The notes beneath the pieces were generated by a model that was not told where the DNA came from, searched no databases, and worked only from the letters and a program-made list of their open reading frames with translations. Shown here in pieces: positions 33,326 through 45,456 of a stretch of 64,000 nucleotides of DNA (positions are counted from its first letter, which is position 1; each line of letters begins with the position of its first letter). Position numbers and translations under genes: made by a program. This DNA comes from Lycium barbarum (taxonomy: Eukaryota; Streptophyta; Magnoliopsida; Solanales; Solanaceae), in NCBI RefSeq assembly GCF_019175385.1, contig NC_083341.1, positions 64,141,800-64,205,799 of the forward strand, read 5' to 3'.

Positions 33326-35448
33326 TGTAACGACCCGTTTGGTCGTTATTGCATTTTCAGCCCTTTTGACCCTTTCCTAGCGTGGTTAGCTCATTTTTGA
33401 TTCAAGGGGATCGTTGACACACTTCCTAAGGTGTTTAGACTTGATTCGGGCGACTTTTTGTGAAATTTTGGCTTAAAGCGAAAAAGAGTTAACTCAAAGT
33501 TGACGTTTGGGTAAACGGATCTTTTTTGAAAATTCATCAATTTTGAGAGGTCCGGATAGTCTTTTAGAACTCGTGTGTATATCTGGTTCGGTTCCCAATG
33601 CACTCGGATGCATTTTGGGACTTGGGTTAGGAAGGTGGAATTGAGGTATCGGGGGTTGACTCGGTCAACGAGGCCTATGTTGGGAATTCCGAGGCCATGG
33701 GTGTGTTCATAACGTATGTTTATGTCTGTCTGTGTATATGGTTTGTGAGCAGATGGCCTCGGGAGTTAGTCGGAAATTCAGGTTGAGTTGTGAAAATTGG
33801 GATAGTTTTCTGGTGTTTGGTGCCCGCTTTGGCGAAACCAGCACCGCGGTAGCGGTAGCGCTATAGCGGTCACCCTGCCGCTAAAGCGTCCCGTGCCATT
33901 TTTGCATGACCGTCGGGGCAGCGCCGCTGAAGCAGTTTGAGTGACCATGAAAGCGGTGATCAGGCAGTGACTGGGGTAGTTAATGATATAAAGCCCCAAG
34001 TCTTTTCATTCATTTATTATTCCGAAAGTAGTTCATATTGGGATCCATTCTAGAGGATTCTTGTTGGTACGTCCTTCTAATCTCCTTGCTAATTCATTAT
34101 TCTTAGTCATCTTAGAATTTCTTCCCTTATTAGTTCATTAAGTAATGGAAGATTAAAAGTGAGTTTAATGGATATTCTATCCAGGCTTCGAAATGATGAA
34201 ATTGATTGGGTTTATGCTAGATTATGATGTATCTAAGTTTGTTAATCATATACCTTTCATTATTAGTGTTGAATTCTTGAATTTAAGAGTTAGGATTTAT
34301 ACCCAAAATTGGGGGTTTTGCTTGGATTTTGAAATTTGGTTAATCCTTGAGTTCATTTAGTAATTAGTTGATAGGTTTTGATCACTTAGTGTTTAATTGG
34401 ATAATTTACGCCTGAATTTCCCATTTTGCCCTTGTGGACCCCGTTTCCCCAAATTCTAAGGTTGGTTTTTTTACCCAATTTGAATGAGAGAAATATAGGT
34501 ATCGATCTTTATGATTTCTAATCTAGATTTCGAATATGAATAGGCTTTCTTGATCTTGAGGCTCAGCGGAAAGGGAAGGCTAAGGAGTGACTGTTGGTGT
34601 AATTGTTGTTCGGCCATCCAGGTAGGTTGTGATTTACCCTTAGTGAGACACCGTGGAGTGAAGCATATATTTAGATGATAGTGTCGGAGAAAGCATGTAA
34701 ACCGTCGGGTAAGAAGTTGGGTTGGATATTGTCTTAGGTTGGGCCCTGTTGTGTGATTGGGGCTAGCCACCCCATTGTGTTGTTACTTGATTGCTCTATT
34801 GTTGCTGGCTTGATGCCATGTGGTGATAGTAGATATTTGAGACTATTGATATGTCTTGTTCATGAGAATGTGATACCTCACTTGTTGATGTTTGATACGA
34901 GGATAGTATTCTATATGTCTTGTGTAGTCTGTCATGATATTGTTGCCGTACCCATGCTTGGTACTTGTGATATTGATCTAATTATTGATGTTGACTCATA
35001 CATTGATCGCATTCTCATTCTTCATGATATACTGTTGATACATTGATGATACTTGAGAAAACAATGTGATGAGCTAGGCTCAGTTTGGATGAGAGTGACG
35101 TGAGAATCCGATATCCGACGGTTGTTCTGGAATTATGGATTGAGTGGTAGCAGTTGCCGAGATTTGTGCTGGAGCCGTGAGGTACATGGACTCCGTGGGT
35201 CCCTTTGAGTGGTGCTGATGAAAATCCTTCATGGGAAAGATCCGAAATCTCGTCTGTCTGTTGGGCAAAGATCCGGGACGAGTAGCACTTACACTTAGTG
35301 AGTCACCTTGGGTTGTGCTACCGAGACGTTGAGGTTTCTGTCCGGAGTACATGTGCACACAACATTGCATAGCATTGAATTTGCATTCATAGATTATTGC
35401 ATTGCATTGCATTATGGCTTATACTGTGATGATCTGGTGATTTACTTG

Positions 35449-38377
35449 TGTTATGTCCCGTGTTTTCATATAATTTGAAATCGAGAAATAAGTAAGACTT
35501 GTGTGTTATAAGGAAATATTTTTGATTTTGGTGAATATGACTATGTTGGTTATGGAATCATTAATGTTAAGACATCGGGGAAGGCCGAGGGTAAATTTGG
35601 AATTTCGGAAATTAGTTTCGGGAATTACAAAACGGGACTTTTCATGAATTGGGCCAAGAAAAATACAACGCAATGGAGGCCCAAAATTTGTGAGGGTGGC
35701 CGGCCTTAGCCATGGCCCAAGCCCATCCTTTTAATGTCATGTGCTATGCACATGACTCTTAAATGGATATATATCATCTATACTTAGTAATTATCAAGAA
35801 ACAAAGCAAAAATTCAAGAACACCAAAAAAGGGGGGTTCGGCCGAAGCTAAAGAGAAAGAGAAAGATAATTTTCCAAGCTTTGTTGTTGATAAAAAATTC
35901 TTGTTCTTCCCATATTTGTGAAGTACTCAAGACCCTCTTCAACGGGATATAATTAGTTTGGTACGAGAACCTCGTTTGCGACAAGTCGGAAATTCAAGAA
36001 AAGGTAAGAATTTTGCCCCTCTAATGTTATAGAATTGAGATGAATGTGCTAAGGATTGAGAATAGACGAGAATCCCGTAACATTGATGTATATAGAAAGC
36101 CGTGAGTGTGTGTGTATATTGCATGTTGGCCGTGAGCCCTAGGAGGAAGAAAGTGATGTGAATTGATCTTGTTGAGTTTGTATAATGTGTCGTTGTGACC
36201 CTTATGTCGTAAATGATTGATTGATGAATTGGATTGGCGTTGGAAAATGATTTCGGAACGTTATCGGAAAGTGTATACCTTTGGTATAATTGTGTATATC
36301 ATTTTATATCTAGGGTGCTAAGGACTTTAAATGTGATTTATGGTTGATGTTAATGAATTCGGAATGAAACGACGCAAGTCAGAATGTTCGTCGTGCCTTT
36401 TGGTGTTTTGAATGGAATATGGAAAATAATGAATTTCGGGAACTTTCGTATATGGTTTGGAATGTATTTGGGATGTGATTGAATAATCTTGAATGAGTAA
36501 ATGAATATAATGATGTGGATATAGATTTGGAGTCTTGGAAGTTTGAATGAAAAGTTGCCAACTTGTGTACTAAAGTAGAACTTTGAAGCTAGAGTGATTT
36601 GATTATAATTTGTGTTGTTTGATGATGTGTGGGCTGTTGTTGTTGATGTATTTTTAGGCCGAGCTAAGTCTCGGGGATGTTAGATTTATAGGGGAAGTGC
36701 TGCCAAAATTTCGGTAGGCAAAAATGAAGTTAATGGCATTTGTAAGCCTAAGAATCTCAAATTGGTAACTTTGACCATTTGCAGATTTCGGACGAAACGG
36801 GACTTGACTTTTGGGAGAGCATACGACGTCTGTAAGGTATGTAAAGCTTCCCACTTCTTCGTGTGGCATGTCTTAGTGTGTTAGGTGAATTTTGGAACCT
36901 CCGGAGCCTTTCTGCTCCTCGAAACCCGATCTACAAAACGATTACTATTCATTCAATTCAATTGAAGCCTAAGGGCTCTATTTTGGCTAGAATGCCACCA
37001 ATCGTCCGAAACCTATCGAAATGTGATCGGGTAACTTAGAAATGATTATGTATGACCTTTTGGCCCCTAAATGTTCGTAAATTATGTTCGCCACCTCAAT
37101 TTGACTCGAGGTGGGCCCGCTAACCCCGAGACGCCCTATTTGTCTTATTGGGCTATCTTTGTGAATAAAGTTTGATATGATACTTTCGATTTTGGAACTC
37201 CCTCCTATGAGATATATTTTGAATATTATGATATGCTAAATTACGCTTTGAGCCATACGTACCACTTTGGAAACTTTTGTGAAACGGATCTTTGTATCGA
37301 CTAAGTATTCGCTTATTTTGTGCTATGGAACGATTTGTAAAACTATTATGTTTTGAAAGACTATTTTGAAGTATGATTTGCATTTGTTTGCTCACGACTC
37401 CGCTCGTGCCTTATTATGACTTCGTTCACCGGTTCCCGGGCCGGTTATGATTCGTGCGCCTTACAACAATTCAGCCGTATGCTGTGTTACGGTTCCCGAG
37501 GCTTCGCCATAGGGCCGGGTTCCGTTTGGAGTTATGCTGTGACATGGCTCGTGATGCGATACGCTCACCTATGTTTGTGTTTGTGTTCGGAGATACGGAG
37601 ATTTGAAACCTTCTGGTGTTATGTTGTGTGTGGCGCCAGCGTCGGAGTGGCTACCACGTTCCTAAGCGTTTGCATGATTTCGTTTGCATTATGTATACGT
37701 ATATGATTTTGACACAGATTTTGACATCCCGATTTGTACTCCACTTTGTTATCTGATTTGCTTTCAGTTTAGATCCATATTTCTGTACTCTGTGCTTTAC
37801 ATACTCAGTACATATTTCGTACTGACCCCCTTTCTTCGGGGGCTGCGTTTCAGGCCCGCAGGTGCAGATATTGGTGATCCTCCACTGTAGGCTTCACTCT
37901 TTGCTACTTCGGAGTACTCCTTCTTGACTCGGAGTCCCCTTTTGGTACAGACTCCTTTTGATATGTGTATATACTCTGTATATTTGACTATTTGGGTACG
38001 GCGGGGCCCTGTCTCGCCATATATTTTTGTTTTGAGTTCGTAGAGGCCTGTAGTCATATATGTGGGGCGAGGGTCCTATATATGTTTGTTTGATTTTGTT
38101 TTCTGGTCTTAAAGCGGTCCGTTTGTTATGATGGCCCTAAATGGCCCTTATGCTTATATTTGCACTTCTGACCGGCGATGTCTATTCCGCCGCTCCGTTT
38201 GGATTTGATGTGACATTTTGATTTGTGCGACCGCTTAAGACGTATTTTGATATAAACTATGTTTGATATGACTTGTATGAAATTCTGAAATAAGTTTGGA
38301 TTTGGCAATGCATATGCAATTTGGTCTGGGTACCCAAGTAGGGTGCCAGTCGCGGCCCACGGGGCTGGGTCGTGACA
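35449..38377 (+). mobile_element. solo LTR, family C, nested in LTR A2
   Basis: Starts TGTTATGTCCCGTGTTTTCA and ends GGGTCGTGACA, 2929 bp, with a perfect 5-bp TSD ACTTG (35444-35448 and 38378-38382). It matches the element 2 LTRs read in reverse. TATA-like GGATATATATC lies near 35763, donor-like AAG|GTATGT at 36834-36842. It carries the most canonical hairpin cluster in the window. Confidence 0.95.
37806..38018 (+). other. conserved hairpin cluster in solo LTR C (type example)
   Basis: Stem 1 CAGTAC/GTACTG (37806-37824, 7-nt loop); stem 2 CCCCC/GGGGG (37826-37842); stem 3 CTGCG/CGCAG (37843-37861), directly abutting; stem 4 GGCGGG/CTCGCC with one G-U pair (38000-38018). It lies ~360-570 nt before the LTR end. 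Confidence 0.68.
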
Positions 38378-39015
38378 ACTTGTGTCAATTAGATTTGGAT
38401 TGGATATATTGTGACTTGGTACACTTGGGTTTAGATGCTACAATCTAGGTGAAGACGTGTATTTGGTTCTGGCTTGTGCTTGACTTATACTTGATGATTT
38501 ATCTGCTTATCTTACCTTATTATCTGAATTATGCCAGCTATACTTAGTCGGCCTATGATACCTACCAGTACTGTGGTTTTTTACTGACCTGCACTTGCTG
38601 CATTCTTTTATGGATTCAAAATTCCAGGTAGAATCTACTTCTGTTTCTCGTAGCTGATAGTTGCTCCGAGATTTGCTTAGAGACTACAAGGTGAGCACGA
38701 GATGTCCGCTTCCTCGAAGATTCTTCTTATTTATGTCTTACTTTCCATTCTGAGACATATTCAGACTTGATGTATTTTGATACTCCAGACTTGTGTATTT
38801 CTAGTTAGATGCTCTTGTATGGATTAGACCAGACTCTAGGGTGTACTCTCTTATTTCCGCACTTGTTCTATATTATTATCGTCAGACTTACGTGATTATT
38901 ATCTTCCGCTTATTTAGTTGTTTCTTTTCGTTTTTACTATTGTTGGGTTGAGGGTTCGCTTACCGAGGTGAGAAAGGTAAGTGCCCGCACGACTTAGCTA
39001 AAATGGGTCGTGACA

Positions 39016-39830
39016 CTACCTAGAACATTGCACAAGGAGAATCTTTAAAAAAGAAAAGCATAATTTCAAAAAAGGAAAAAAGATGACAAAATTGAAGACA
39101 TAGTTAAACAAACATTACAGAGTTTTTTCAAGAAAAAGAAGATCAAGACAACCATATAGTCAAAAATCCTAGTCCAGAAATATCTCCAATACACAGTTCA
39201 GACCCTGAAGATTTCAACGAAGATTTCCAGAATGCTAATTTCCAAGATTCAAAAGACCCAAACAACGATTCAGGGATGAGTTTCTATTCGATAGCCCTGC
39301 ACAATCTAGACATATGAAAAAGCTAGCAGACATGTAATTATGACAGCTAAGAAAAAAAAAAAGCAGACCTACCTAGGACATAGCTAAGAAAGCAACAAAG
39401 ATGATAATGCAAGCATCTTCTGAAAACTTCACGTGATGATGGGGCCAAAGTGTACCCGGCTGAAATCAGAAATATTCTTTAAGCAAGATGAAGTCCGAAG
39501 TTGAAGTTCGGAAGAACCTATAAATAGAGACCTCTTATGAAGAAAGAAGACATCCAACAATCAAGCAACATCAAGAGAAAATCCGATTCCCCTTCTTTTC
39601 ACCAATGCCCAAAATCATCTTCCAAATTCCCAACTTTGTAATATAAACCTTTCTTGTAAAATAGTAGCAATTTTAAGAATAAGTTTTCAAGTGTAGAAAG
39701 TTATTTTTGGGGTTCCTCGAAAGGGAAACCTCTCTCCATTTTTAAGTCATGTAAGTTTTTATATTTCAACCTATGTTTTTGTATTACTCTCCCATTTATG
39801 TACACTATTACTTTTCTTTTTGTAAAAATC
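39016..39830 (+). other. unidentified AT-rich segment with a TATA box
   Basis: Lies between LTR A2 and LTR F1. The first half is A/AAG-rich and reads as short Lys-rich and Ser/Asp/Asn-rich peptides with stops (e.g. SSDPEDFNEDFQNANFQDSK near 39195). The second half has CTATAAATAG (39518-39527), a leader-like A/C-rich stretch and AATATAAA/AATAAG motifs downstream. A compact layout of coding tail, TATA, leader and polyadenylation-like signals would fit an old endogenous pararetrovirus (caulimovirid) intergenic region, but no diagnostic protein motif is visible. It may equally be part of a decayed retroelement. Confidence 0.3.
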
Positions 39831-40517
39831 TGTAACGACCTGTCTAGTCGTTATTAGACTTTGCTCCGCTCATATGTCAAAACTGAGTTGAATTGTCATA
39901 TGTTTGCTCCACGGGGAAGTTTTATGCATAACTTAGACTATAGACGAACCATTAAAGATTAAAAAACTGCGGGGCTAGATATGGCCGCTTCACCGCAACT
40001 GTCGAAGAACCGCTGTAGTGAGATCTCCCCAGCACACCTATCAACCACTGCAGCGGTCGACGCGAACCAGACCCAATTAAAAACCTTATTTCGTGATTTA
40101 ATCCAACTTTTCCACCAAACCTTCTTCTAAGCCATCACTTGGGAGAAATTCTGGGCAGAGCACATATAGACTTGAGTAAGGTAACCCTTCTAACCCTTCT
40201 TTTTGCTATCTTTTCTACAGTTAATACCTCACCGCTAGGGTGAACTTCCGGATGATAATAAACATGGAGTTCTTAAATCACTCACACAATAGAAGGATGA
40301 AATAAGCAGCATAAAACCGAAAACTAATACTTCGCTAAATCTTATTATAGATTATTATTCTAGGTCAACAAACCCAAAGAACAATGATTCGATAATTAAA
40401 AAGAGGGGTTGGGACTCGAGTTCTTGAATTAGAAATTGTTACACCTCGGAAATTTCCCCGTGAACGTACAGTGAAAAGTTGCAGATTTGCACTTCGGCCC
40501 AGTTGGTCGTAAAACAA

Positions 40518-40770
40518 AATACGGCCCGTAAAGCAGTTTACGGACCGTAAACTGCTATCGTCCTCCAACCTTTCAAAAATTTCAACTTTCTGCCAAATGT
40601 CTAAATGGTTAAATACGACCCAGAATACGGACCGTAAATCGAAATACGGCCCGTAAACTGTGACCGTAAACCACCATGACTCTAGCAAACCTTTCTGGTT
40701 CTGTTATGCTTAAATACGGTCGCGAAGGACGGACCGTAAACCAGAATTCAGCCCGTAAAGTGGGTTTACG
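40518..40770 (+). promoter_or_regulatory. three phased dyad repeats in U3 of solo LTR B2
   Basis: GG(N)CCGTAAA motifs lead pairs at 40523, 40629 and 40731, steps of 106 and 102 bp, matching copy B1. Pair members are near-palindromes such as TTTACGGACCGTAAA. Confidence 0.6.
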
Positions 40771-42219
40771 ACCACTGTACACCTCAGTCACTGTTCATTC
40801 CGGAATAGATTTTAAGTCATTAAAAAAGAGACCCAAACTCATTCAAATCATTTCATCTTCACGATATTTCTCTCTAGAAACTCCTAGAATACTCTCTATT
40901 CTTCAATTACAAGAACTCAAGGGAGATTGGTGATCAATTACATGAGACCCACAAAATCAAGTGTAAGAATCACACTAAAGTTCATCCTTCTCAAGAAAAC
41001 CCAAAAGGAGTGAAGTAGGGTTTTGGTGCTAGAGGAGTAAATCCATTCAAATCTTGTTCAACCATCATCTAAGGTAAGTTTTATGACTAAACCATGTTGT
41101 TTAAGGTATTGGAAGGTTAAGATACTTGAATTGTAGAAAAACATAGAAGATGGGTCATTAAGGAGTGAATAGTGACATGTTTGGGTGGTAGTTGGGTTGA
41201 ATCATAATTGTTGGAGTGTGGTGAATATGAATATGTTAGAAATAACATTTAGACTATGAAACAAGTGTGATACATGAGGAAACGCGATAGTAAGCTATAA
41301 CTATGAATGTGGAGAAATTGGATAGGAATGGTGGATTGTGGTCAATGTACACAAACGATGATTGTTGATTGCAATATTGTGACTGTTGTTGTGAGCATTT
41401 GGGAGTCAATATAGAATATGGGAAACGTAGTATAAACAAAGGAAGTGTTGTCCAATTTTCCCTAGAGTTAGTAACGCGTTTTTATAGTCGATTAACTAAC
41501 GATGGTGCGAATTCTCTTTTGAAGGTAGAAACGAGATATCGAGGGAGGACAAGCAAGAGATAGCATAGTTAAACGACAAAGGTATGTGAGGCTAGTCCCT
41601 TCTTTCTAATGGCATGAATCCTATAGCATAACTTCTCTCTCATCCGTGAGCCTAGGTCCATAATTAGCTACACAAGGTAATGAGTTAAAGTATATGGATT
41701 CTAATGATATTATTTATCACTTACACTCACCTTATATGCTAATTCCTTCAAGGTGAGGCAGAATGTCCATGATTGTTCCATAATGCAATCGGGGGATCAC
41801 GACCTTACGTCACCCCGATAGAGTATGGCTGATCTTTAGTCTTATGTATGTATTATGATAAGCTAAGCATATTGTGATGAGCATATGATGATATTACTAT
41901 TACACCGCGCCTATTTGGCCGGGCAGTCACCGCCAAGGCGGGCAGCGATATGATACACCATGGCCAAATAGCTGGGGCAGATACCACTAGTGGGCGGCAT
42001 GAGATGTTACCCCGGACGCGGGAGGCCTAGCATGTTATGATTATCACACCGATCCGATATGAACGGGCAGTTTATACATGATGCATATATGATATGATGA
42101 TGAGTATGAGCATGACAACATGACTTGTTTTCTTTATACTTGACAGTCAGATTCAGATGTTCTATACTGATATCTTCTTTACATCATTGTTTTATTTCAT
42201 TGTTTATGTCTCTCATACT

Positions 42220-42427
42220 CAGTACAATATTCGTACTGACGTCCGTTTTCTTTGGACGCTGTGTTCATGCCCATAGGTAGACAGGGAGGAGAGCTCGATC
42301 CAGATCCGTAGTAGCTGTCAGCTTATTGGAGGCCCTCCATTGTCCCGGAGGTGCTTATGATTATTATTTTGTTTATATATATAGCCATGTATATGTATTT
42401 TTGGGCACGACGGGGTCTTGTCCCGTC
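42220..42427 (+). other. conserved hairpin cluster in solo LTR B2
   Basis: Stem 1 CAGTAC/GTACTG (7-nt loop); stem 2 CGTCC/GGACG; stem 3 CTGTG/CATAG, where a C-G pair of family C is replaced by U-A and another becomes G-U; stem 4 GACGGG/CCCGTC (42409-42427). Confidence 0.66.
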
Positions 42428-44616
42428 CCTATGTTCAGTACTCCAGTAGAGGCTCGTAGATATGCAGTGCGGGTTAGATGGTCTCACGAGGTCGCTACTG
42501 TATATATATAATATGTACTATTTTGATAGCCTAAAGGCACATGTATATGAAAGTATTTTATGTTTCATACGAAATATGATTTTTCATACGCTATGAGTAT
42601 AAAGATGATAGAGAGGGCAATAAATGAGTAAAATGAGTAACAGAATGAGCGGTGCTCGGTGGTTAACCCCGGGTACCCGTCGCGGCCCCTAGCTGGGTCG
42701 TGAAAGAACTATAGAGGCAGGGGTAGTCAACTATAGAATCAAGATTACTGCGCATGATTTATTTTGACTCTTGTTATTTAAATTCGTGCTACTCCTAGAT
42801 TTCTCCGTCATGGTCTTTGGATTTGGAAGTAAAGAATGAAGACTCCATGATTATTCGTGGCACTTGCTCGACCTTGAGGTAGGTTATAGTTTACTTGAGT
42901 TAGACTTTGATTAGCGAAGCGTATATATGTTATAGAATTGACGCGAGTAAGCATTATTAGGTCTTCGAATGCGGAGTTCGGTTTGATACTAGATAGATTG
43001 ATATAAATTGTTGAATTACGTAGGCTTGTCGCCATTGAGTGAGTAGTTGAACCAAGGTGAATAGTCATTATGCTTTAGGGAATATGGTGGTGTTTATGTT
43101 CTTGGAGCGATTTAGTTAGAAGGTGTGGATTTGCATATGTACTGAGTTGATCATTATAGAGCTTGTTGTACTATTGGGTGGGTGACTTGTGTGGTAATTG
43201 CATGTGTCTTCATTAGAGTATTCATGTCGTGATTTAGCGGATTTCATATTTGTGTGATTTATGAGAGTTATTTGGGTCTTGTTATGACTTGTGGCATGAT
43301 GTCTTGTGTTGTTGATATTGATAGTGTTGACTGATCATATTTCATATTTACTGATGAACTGGAAATACGTGAGGTACACATTATGATGAGAAACAAAATA
43401 TATATACAAAAAGACACATTTGACTAGGGGTGAGGATGTGACCTAGTTAAGGGTTCGTGATACGAGGTCAGTTCCGGAGCGAGTGGTATATGGACACCAT
43501 GGGTTCCCTACAGGTATTGGCTATTTGGGTAAACAATACCATTTAGCATGTGTGTACGGATGTGATACTAACTCGAGTTGCATTATATTTTATTACTTAT
43601 ATTCGTGTGATAGAGGTGATACTCGTATTGGCTACATTACACTGAATCATGACTCATTCTGGTGATTTCATATTTGATCGTCTTTGTTGTTGAGATCTTG
43701 TGTTTACACGTAATTTCATGGTCTTGTTTGACAAATTAAGGGAGGTTATGTGGAAGTGATCCCACTAGCATGGCTAAGGTTGGAACGTACGGGAGAAATA
43801 TTATCGTCACCCGCATTGCTTGTGCTTACTCTTATTGTTTAATTGATAAATTATTATCGATTGATGTCTATTTTGAATTGTTATGCTATTGAGTCTGCCC
43901 GTCAAACTATGAGTCCGTTAGATCTCTTGAAGATAGGTAAGGCTTAGTGATTTCAATTGGAATGGGTTAACATGAAGGGTGTTGTCCTTACTTATTTACT
44001 ATTAAGGATCAGGTGGTCTAGGAGTCCTTCTGAGCTGAAACCGATTATTTCCTGTTAGTCCTTATTTATGTTGTTATGTTGACATGGTAATGGTAAGAGG
44101 ATACAAGTATGCTTAGGGTAGAGTTGTCACTTGTGGGGGAGGATTCGTAAAGGTATACGATTGTACTTATCTGTTTATCTTATTGATTTTATATTGTATT
44201 GCGTGAACTAATCTTAGTCAGCCTATGATGCATACCAGTACGTATGGTGTACTGATACTACTTTTGCTACATACTTTGGGTATAGATGTGTTTTCAAGTT
44301 ATTGCTTGAAGGTTTCATATGTCGGAGTGGCGGACATCTTCCTACAACTTCTATGCATCTTATTCCAAGGCAGAAGTTGTGTCATTTTATTTTATGTTTA
44401 TTCCTTTGTATTGGAGAAGCTCTGGTACCTGTCTAGACTAGGTCCAGGAAATTGTAAGCTCTAAGTTTTTAAAGAGTGTCATTTCTCACTTAATGTTTAT
44501 GATTATCAGCTATTGAATGGAAAAATGAGTTTTAATAATGGGTTTGTTGGTGAGGGTTCGCCTACTAGGAGGTAATCAAGTAGGTGTCCGCAAAATCCGT
44601 AATTTGGGTCGTGACA

Positions 44617-45456
44617 GTAGGTATCAGAGCAGTAGGTTACCCGTCTCACGAGTAAAAGAGCAATGTCTAGTAGAATCTCGTGAAATGGTACGATGACGTC
44701 CGTAACCATCCCAGTGAGGCTTTGAGGCATTTAGGAAACTTCCTTTCTTTCTTCCCCATCGTGCTATCTCGGTTAGTTTCATCTCCAAGTCGAATCCAAT
44801 TGGTATCTGGATGATCCCAATTGGTATCTCGACGAGTCCAATTGGTATTTGGTCGATTCCAATTGGTATCTAACGGTGTCGTTCTATTGATGATCTGTAA
44901 ATTATGAGTGCATGTAACGTGCATATGCGATGAGGTCCTTGTGTTGTACGATCCTAGTGGGTGTCAGAAGAACGCCCACTGACTGAGACTTTTCGCTGCA
45001 GCGGTGTACACACCACCATAGTGGGTGCACCGTGGCGGAACTTAGTGTGCCACAACATACTTTTACATCTTTAAAATTCTCGCTGATGCGAAGCCTGCTT
45101 CGCCATAGCGAATTAGCTATAGCGGAAACCCACCGCTACAGCGGTCAGCATTTTCGATTGACCAGATCCCCTGTTAAAATTTTTTCTCAACCTATGCAAT
45201 TCATGAAAAACTCAAGGGAAACGAGAAATTCCAAAAGTAGCAACTTCATAAAGGAACGTAGCCCAACGAGGTCAAAAGTCTTTCAGTGCCAAATCATAAG
45301 TATCCAAAAACAAATACGAAAAAATAAAGGAAATTGTTCAAAACATCTAAACAAAAACCCAGAATAAAGCAAAACCATCGTCTGAAATAAAGGCCCTACA
45401 AAGGTAAGGAAAACCATGCTTAAAAGGGGGGAGGGGGAGGGGGGCGAAGGAGACAC
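44617..45456 (+). other. primer site and leader of the F1 element, then undefined sequence
   Basis: AGGTATCAGAGC (44619-44630) matches the initiator-Met primer site at 11 of 12 positions. GTCTAGTAGAATCT and TTTCTTTCTTCCCCATCGTG resemble the element 1 leader. No gag follows. 44990-45150 holds GCTGCAGCGGT and ACCGCTACAGCGGTCAGC motifs like other U3 regions here, suggesting another LTR fragment; no boundary was found. Confidence 0.5.
44795..44880. repeat. 21-bp tandem repeat, four units
   Basis: CCAATTGGTAT recurs at 44796, 44817, 44838 and 44859, an exact 21-bp period. On the minus strand it would read as (D/N)TNW heptads in an 85-codon frame, probably fortuitous. Confidence 0.85.

Larger units (their letters stand above)
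33326..39015 (+). repeat. 3' LTR, family A (copy A2), with nested solo LTR
   Basis: Starts TGTAACGACCCGTTTGGTCG like A1 and ends GGGTCGTGACA. Removing the nested solo LTR and one TSD copy leaves ~2.76 kb against 3.28 kb for A1. It aligns with A1 at the start, at the GCATTGCATTGCATT run (35390-35412) and at the CTTGCTGCATTCTTTTATGG hairpin region. Left and right flanks (TCTGA, CTACC) do not match, as expected for a 3' LTR preceded by internal sequence. U3 holds GC-rich GCGGTAGCGCTATAGCGG-type repeats (33838-33960). Confidence 0.82.
40437..42705 (+). mobile_element. solo LTR, family B, nested in LTR F1
   Basis: Starts TGTTACACCTCGGAAATTTC and ends GGGTCGTGAAA (CA end mutated). TSD is GAAAT (40432-40436) against GAACT (42706-42710), one mismatch. 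The empty site survives in copy F2, where GAATTAGAAATATAGAGG is continuous near 51115-51132. Internal marks match the element 1 LTR: phased dyads, donor-like AAAG|GTATGT (41578-41587) and the hairpin cluster. Confidence 0.95.
39831..44616 (+). repeat. 5' LTR, family F (copy F1), with nested solo LTR
   Basis: Starts TGTAACGACCTGTCTAGTCG and ends GGGTCGTGACA, followed by a primer site, so it is a 5' LTR. Its length without the nested LTR is ~2.5 kb. Its start resembles family A. It holds ACCGCTGTAG/CTGCAGCGGT motifs (40005-40055), a donor-like TAAG|GTAACC (40177-40186), and a stem-1-like CAGTAC/GTACTG hairpin (44236-44254, 7-nt loop). A second partial copy (F2) flanks element E. Confidence 0.82.

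Noticed and set aside
33326..39015. A solo-LTR interpretation of A2
   Set aside because: Flanks TCTGA and CTACC do not match, and an integrase C-terminus with a decayed purine-tract region directly precedes it, so it is a 3' LTR.
44225..44464. 79-codon plus-strand frame near the end of LTR F1
   Set aside because: It overlaps the LTR 3' part, is not kept in copy F2 as far as visible, and has no known motif.
44667..44924. 85-codon minus-strand frame with (D/N)TNW heptad repeats
   Set aside because: The heptads come from an exact 21-bp tandem repeat in a leader region; no start context or relatives are known.
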